Assembly: GCA_001695595.3 (NCBI GenBank)
Contig: MBPM02000034.1
Location: 682,001 to 746,000 of the forward strand
DNA length: 64,000 bases
Direction: 5' to 3'
Source of the DNA: Plasmopara viticola
Taxonomy: Eukaryota > Oomycota > Peronosporomycetes > Peronosporales > Peronosporaceae
Shown: piece after piece, positions 60,000 to 64,000 of the stretch
Layout: every line of letters starts with the position of its first letter
Position numbering within the stretch: the first letter of the stretch is position 1
Position numbers and translations under genes: made by a program
The notes under the pieces: generated by a model
Told to the model about the DNA's origin: nothing
The model's input: only the letters and a program-made list of their open reading frames with translations
Databases searched by the model: none

Positions 60000-61400
60000 T
60001 AATTGTTGCCGTCTTCATCACTTTCTTGCTGCGACCGAGCTGCAGTGCCTTCAACCGAAGTGTGATCCGTTAAGCTAATCCATTAGACTGTAATACAAGA
60101 ATTGAGACGACTTCTATCTCGCGTTCGAAAGATAACTATCAGCCACTGACCATTTCGCGTTTACCGATTAAGAAGCGCCACTCTTTCACCTCAGCTTTTT
60201 CCGTCGCACTTGTGTCAATCCTAGCTCATGCAGCTGCTCACCGTTGACAGCTCAATATGTCGTGCTTTGAGCAGCAATTGGCCGTTTTCTGGCTGCCATC
60301 GTGGCAAAACAACTCGTGTCTTGGTGAAATCTAGCGTGCGACATTAAAATCTTAAAGGCAAAAGCTAGGTTTAACTGTGTAGGTTGCAATACCGCCGCGA
60401 TCATCAAAAAGCCCCTGCAATTTTTCTCCGGTGACAGAGAGCTGGAAATGAGTGTCGATGCATTCCTTAACAAACCAAGTCAACTCTCGGGGGTTGGTGG
60501 AAAGGTTCAGAAAAAGTCATCCCTTCCTTATTTCAAAATCAGTCACCGCGATAATTTCGCGGTCCACCTCGCTTACGTCTCCCGACGAAGTATCCCCGAG
60601 TCCATTGCCTTCGTCAAATTACGTCAATGTTCTTGACAAAGCTCAAGAAGTTACCAAGCACTTATTTACAACTGTTGTTCCGTTTAAAGCAGAGAGACAC
60701 ACGAAGTGCGTAGCAGAGCTCAGAACTGAGGTTAAGTAGCTTCATTGCGTCAAATTTCATCTTGATTGTGACCTTGCCCTAAACGAACCTTGTCCAAAAC
60801 ACGGCGAGCACACATCGACGGGTCTAAACCACTTCTTTGATAAAATGATTGACATCTTCGTACCACTTATCAGCTGTAGATCATATTATGTTGCATAAGG
60901 CTATACAATAAGTGGAAGGTACGAAACAATATTTGTCAACACTGGATTCTCGATGCTAGCAGTTGTTCTCCTGTTTGCAAATCTTGCATCGCACAAAGTG
61001 ATGGTCAAGGCACCAATGCAATATGGGAGAAGAGAATAAGGCTCATAATTCCGTGAACCGCGGCGTTCTTTATTGTAGACTGGGTTAACCGCTCATTATC
61101 AATCCGGGCCTCACGCAGCCAACTACGTATGACTACTCGAGCTTTACAATCCTGTGCTGAGTCCGAATACCACAGCGGTGCATTTATCAAGCATCTTTCG
61201 TGGTAGATCCCCATGCCCTAAAATTTGGAACATCTTCGTCCTCGGATATACAGCCTTCACAGTTTGGCTAGTGGATGTTGAATGCATCTCAGTCTCTTTC
61301 AAGTCAGCGATTCCTCGTATGATATATTTGCCTGGCGGTTGCTGAAGAAATTGAGCCATGGTCGAGCGAGCGCTTGATTCAGCAGCCTATCAAAAAATGA
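60000..61400 (-). pseudogene. Decayed gene of unknown family
   Basis: Several minus-strand segments read as protein but in shifting frames. 61395-61144 contains PPGKYIIRGIADLKETE and ILGHGDLPRKML. 61140-61005 contains VVIRSWLREARIDNERLTQ. About 60870-60840 contains KWYEDVNHFIKEVV. About 60640-60330 contains GDVSEVDREIIAVTDFEI, then RELTWFVKECIDTHFQLSV and FDDRGGIATYTVKPSF. Stops occur between them and I could not build a clean spliced model, so a pseudogene is most likely. An unresolved multi-exon gene is possible. Confidence 0.35.
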
Positions 61401-61439
61401 CAAAAGTAATACGATTGACTGAGCAATTGGTCGAAGAGC

Positions 61440-61640
61440 GAAAATCCAGGGCGGCGTATGATCGCGGGTAAGCGTGGTTTGAAGGTGCGAGACGAGATAG
61501 AGCCGGATGAGAAAGTGCGAGGTAAAAGTAGAGCAAGGTAAGGAAAGGCGAGGCGAGGCGAGTCAAGGTGAGTCAGGCTTGACCACTTGCTGGCGACTTG
61601 TGCTTGTGCTTGTCGCTTGATTGGGTTATCGTGCTCAAAA
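61440..61640 (+). repeat. Low-complexity purine-rich tract
   Basis: Imperfect repeats of AGGCGAGGCGAG/GGTGAGTCAGG type around 61490-61590. Simple-sequence character only. Confidence 0.4.
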
Positions 61641-62189
61641 CCTCAGGCTAAGAGTGTCTGCCACATGAACTTACTGTTCTCAACTGAAAAAAAACGTTTG
61701 GCCTCTTTTTACCATACAAATGAGCTAATCATCGCCTTCAAATAGATTTAATGAAGTCTTCTTCAAAGCCAACCGTATATAACTGCATATTTTTTCACAA
61801 ATGCTTTCTAACGATGGAGTACTATCTGTGTGTAGAGCTTGTAAAGCATGAAGGGAGGGCTCACGTTTTCAAAAAGCACACACGTACGGTTCTGCAGACA
61901 AAAACGAGAATATTGAAAGTGACAATCAGCCTCGTATGTGAAGTACGAAAACTAGATCGAACAAGTTAGACACTGCATGAAGGCCGATGACGAATTTGGA
62001 CGCACAAAAATGATAGCTAATAAGTCCAAAAGCATAGTGACTACAAGCAAAGCAATTTTGGCATCATCGGGAATGGAATAGCATGTTCTATAGCGACGAC
62101 ATCATTACTAACGTAAGCGAAAGGAGGACGTACAAATGGCTGCAATAAGTCATCTGGGCGATTGCCCTGGCAAAACGTACTCTGACTCT
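61641..62189. other. Gene-free stretch before gypsy LTR
   Basis: No coding feature. The inner end of the adjacent gypsy LTR may extend down to about 62130, but homology with the other LTRs fades below 62190. Confidence 0.4.
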
Positions 62190-62601
62190 CTGATCGAAGT
62201 CGGCCGGACGAGGCCGTGGCGCGGGCGAGGTGTAGCCGTAGAAAAGGAGGAGTGTATGTTGCGTAAAGCAAATTAAGAAACGGTATTGGATGAAAAACTT
62301 TAACGACTTCTTTTCTTGCTACAGCCTAACAGGTGGCTCTCAGCCATCTACTGCTACCATTCCAAAAGCTATCCTTCTTCTTTATTTCATCTAGCTTTTC
62401 ACACATCCTAGAACTTTTTTATCGAATAAGATCTTTTGGATCCCAATGATTTTGGGAATCTGGAACTGTCTTCTGGTCGAAAATTGTATAATCGCCTATA
62501 CCTTTGGATAGTACTAATGCATACGTATTTTGAGAATAATTTGATTAATTTGCGTACAGGCCAAAACCGGCAAAACTTCCGGTGATGACACTTACGTCAC
62601 A
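62190..62601 (-). repeat. Gypsy 3' LTR of second copy
   Basis: Homologous to 34107-34518. The reverse complement starts TGTGACGTAAG at 62601 immediately after a purine-rich segment (GAAGGAAAATCA on the minus strand) that could be the polypurine tract. The gypsy coding remnant continues at higher coordinates, so this is the 3' LTR of a minus-strand element. Confidence 0.75.
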
Positions 62602-64000
62602 TGATTTTCCTTCAAGAAGACGACTTCTTTAAGAGATAGGGTTCGTCTTTCTGAGTTCACAGTAGAGGTCGATGAGTCCGAAAATCTGTTTCAGATCCTC
62701 CACAGGCTCCCAAATGGCTTCCTCCTTGGTTTCACTAAGCAATCAGACTTTAAACCGTAAGTTTCCCTTGTACTTTCGATGTCCAATTACGGCTTTAACG
62801 AGATGTCCCTCGGAGCTATCAACCAATGTGACCTAATTTATCTTTTGCCGACGCTTGATGCCCTTGCAATACGACTTCAACATTAAAGTGTGAAACCCTG
62901 GGTGCAGCTTTGATCCCTTTGCATATCTTGACAGGAATCTCGCAAAACAAATTCACAATTGGGAATGGGCCAATATATCTTGGGGCGATTTTTTACTGTT
63001 GAGCAAAATCCTTATAATGGACATCTAAATTCTTGCCGTTCGAAAGCATCATATCTCCAACATGAAGGCTTGGACAAGTCTATTCTTGTCATAATAGTAC
63101 ATATGCACTCTTGCGCGCGACATTTTGTAAGGTTTCTTGGCGTAGTGAACCTCTTGTGCTGATTATTCCAAGCTATGAAATTGTATATCTGATGCCACAT
63201 CATCCGGCATGAAGCGAACATGTTTTAGCTCAACTTTGAACGGTGACATTTCAGTTGTAGAGTGTACGCGTTGATTATAGGTTATCTCAGCCGAATACCG
63301 GATTGAGGACACAACGAAGGTAATTTTCAATAAACCGATTAATCCTTCCCGTTTGTCCATCCGTTTTCGGCCTAAAAGCCGAAGCCAAATTGTGTTGCGT
63401 TCCTATATAGCAGACGCAATTGCTTGCAATAGATTGGATGTGAACTTGGTGTCTCGGTCGGACACAATCTTTGGTTTACCATGGTCTTTGGTTTACCATG
63501 GTCTTTCGTATATTTCTTCATGAAGACTTTTGCAATTTCTGCAAACTCGTCTGTCGTCTTCGTAAAGATGAACATGGCTCTTTTTGTCAAGCGATCGACA
63601 ATTACCACGCCGGCATCGAAACTACTTTTGGCTTCCGGTAAAGACACGAATGTCGACATATCTGCTGCTTGGAACATTCAAGGACTGTCGTAATCCTGGC
63701 GGTTTGGTCGGCCTTGCTCTGTTGTGCGAGCCATTTCGCATGTGCCGACATAGCGCTGGATGTACATCGTCATTTTTGGCCAGTAGTTTCTTTAACGCAC
63801 GACCAGATATGTCTTGTAAAATCCTGAATGGCGTGCCAATCCAGAATCATGGCTTTTATTTATTACGCGATTTTTCAGATCCTCGTCGACTGGAATATAC
63901 AGTCCCGGCGTCTCATCTTCGCCAATTTGTTGATACAGCCTACCATCCTGCAATAAGTACTTTGGCGCATCATCTTGGTATTTCGGCTTCTTGATGAAGT
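62602..64000 (-). mobile_element. Partial Ty3/gypsy element, integrase and chromodomain end, runs off window
   Basis: Minus-strand remnants in shifting frames. The integrase core (63677-63372) contains VVIVDRLTKRAMFI and FMKKYTKDHGKPK. The integrase C-terminal part (63360-63163) contains YNQRVHSTTEMSPF and MPDDVASD. A tail (63000-62640) contains APRYIGPFPIV, HRKYKGNLRF and AIWEPVEDLKQIFG, a chromodomain-like ending typical of chromoviruses. A 17-bp tandem duplication (63470-63486 and 63487-63503) breaks the integrase frame. Same family as the element at 29-34 kb. Confidence 0.8.

Noticed and set aside
1..64000. CRISPR arrays, bacterial operons or prophage
   Set aside because: No regularly spaced identical repeats, and the introns, LTR elements and eukaryotic gene families exclude a prokaryotic source.

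Overview
The window looks like oomycete nuclear DNA (Phytophthora/downy-mildew type). The evidence is intron-containing genes with short 55-76 bp GT-AG introns, compact gene islands separated by long AT-rich stretches full of decayed mobile elements, chromovirus-like Ty3/gypsy LTRs that start TGTGACGTAA, and initiator-like promoter motifs close to the start codons. I cannot name the species from sequence alone.

Layout. 1-4.65 kb: a nearly complete Ty1/copia retrotransposon with 146-bp LTRs and a 5-bp target duplication, whose pol frame carries two in-frame stops. 6.19-6.52 kb: a SINE-like element. 6.6-12.5 kb: a large inverted duplication. Each ~2.3-kb arm carries an EAF6-like chromatin gene and a five-exon lysophosphatidic acid acyltransferase (LPAAT) gene, and the arms are separated by a 1.3-kb spacer holding a possible MITE. 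12.5-24.5 kb: gene-poor, with decayed coding fragments. 24.5-28.0 kb: a three-exon gene (minus strand) joining PPR-type helical repeats to a Mut7/EXD3-like 3'-5' exonuclease, with a second SINE copy inserted about 100 bp upstream of its start. 29.3-34.5 kb: a degenerate Ty3/gypsy element (minus strand). 36.8-39.1 kb: a small zinc/transmembrane protein gene and a seven-exon HROB-like recombination gene. 39.5-41 kb: a solo gypsy LTR split by a 1.1-kb TIR transposon that carries a fragment of a coiled-coil gene. 41-52 kb: gene-poor, with at least one decayed gene and a degenerate tandem repeat. 52.2-59.4 kb: a dense island with delta-aminolevulinate dehydratase, tryptophanyl-tRNA synthetase, a CCCH-zinc-finger/non-canonical poly(A) polymerase gene and a Pol-beta-8-kDa-like HhH protein. 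60-61.4 kb: remnants of another decayed gene. 62.2 kb to the end: the 3' part of a second copy of the same gypsy family, running off the window.

The host genes are housekeeping functions (heme synthesis, translation, RNA tailing, phospholipid synthesis, chromatin, recombination and DNA repair) rather than one pathway or operon. I found no single undescribed system that I would assert. The strongest unusual items are the palindromic duplication of two intact genes, the PPR-exonuclease fusion, the CCCH-poly(A) polymerase with an apparent one-base frame break, and the gene-fragment-carrying TIR element nested in a solo LTR.
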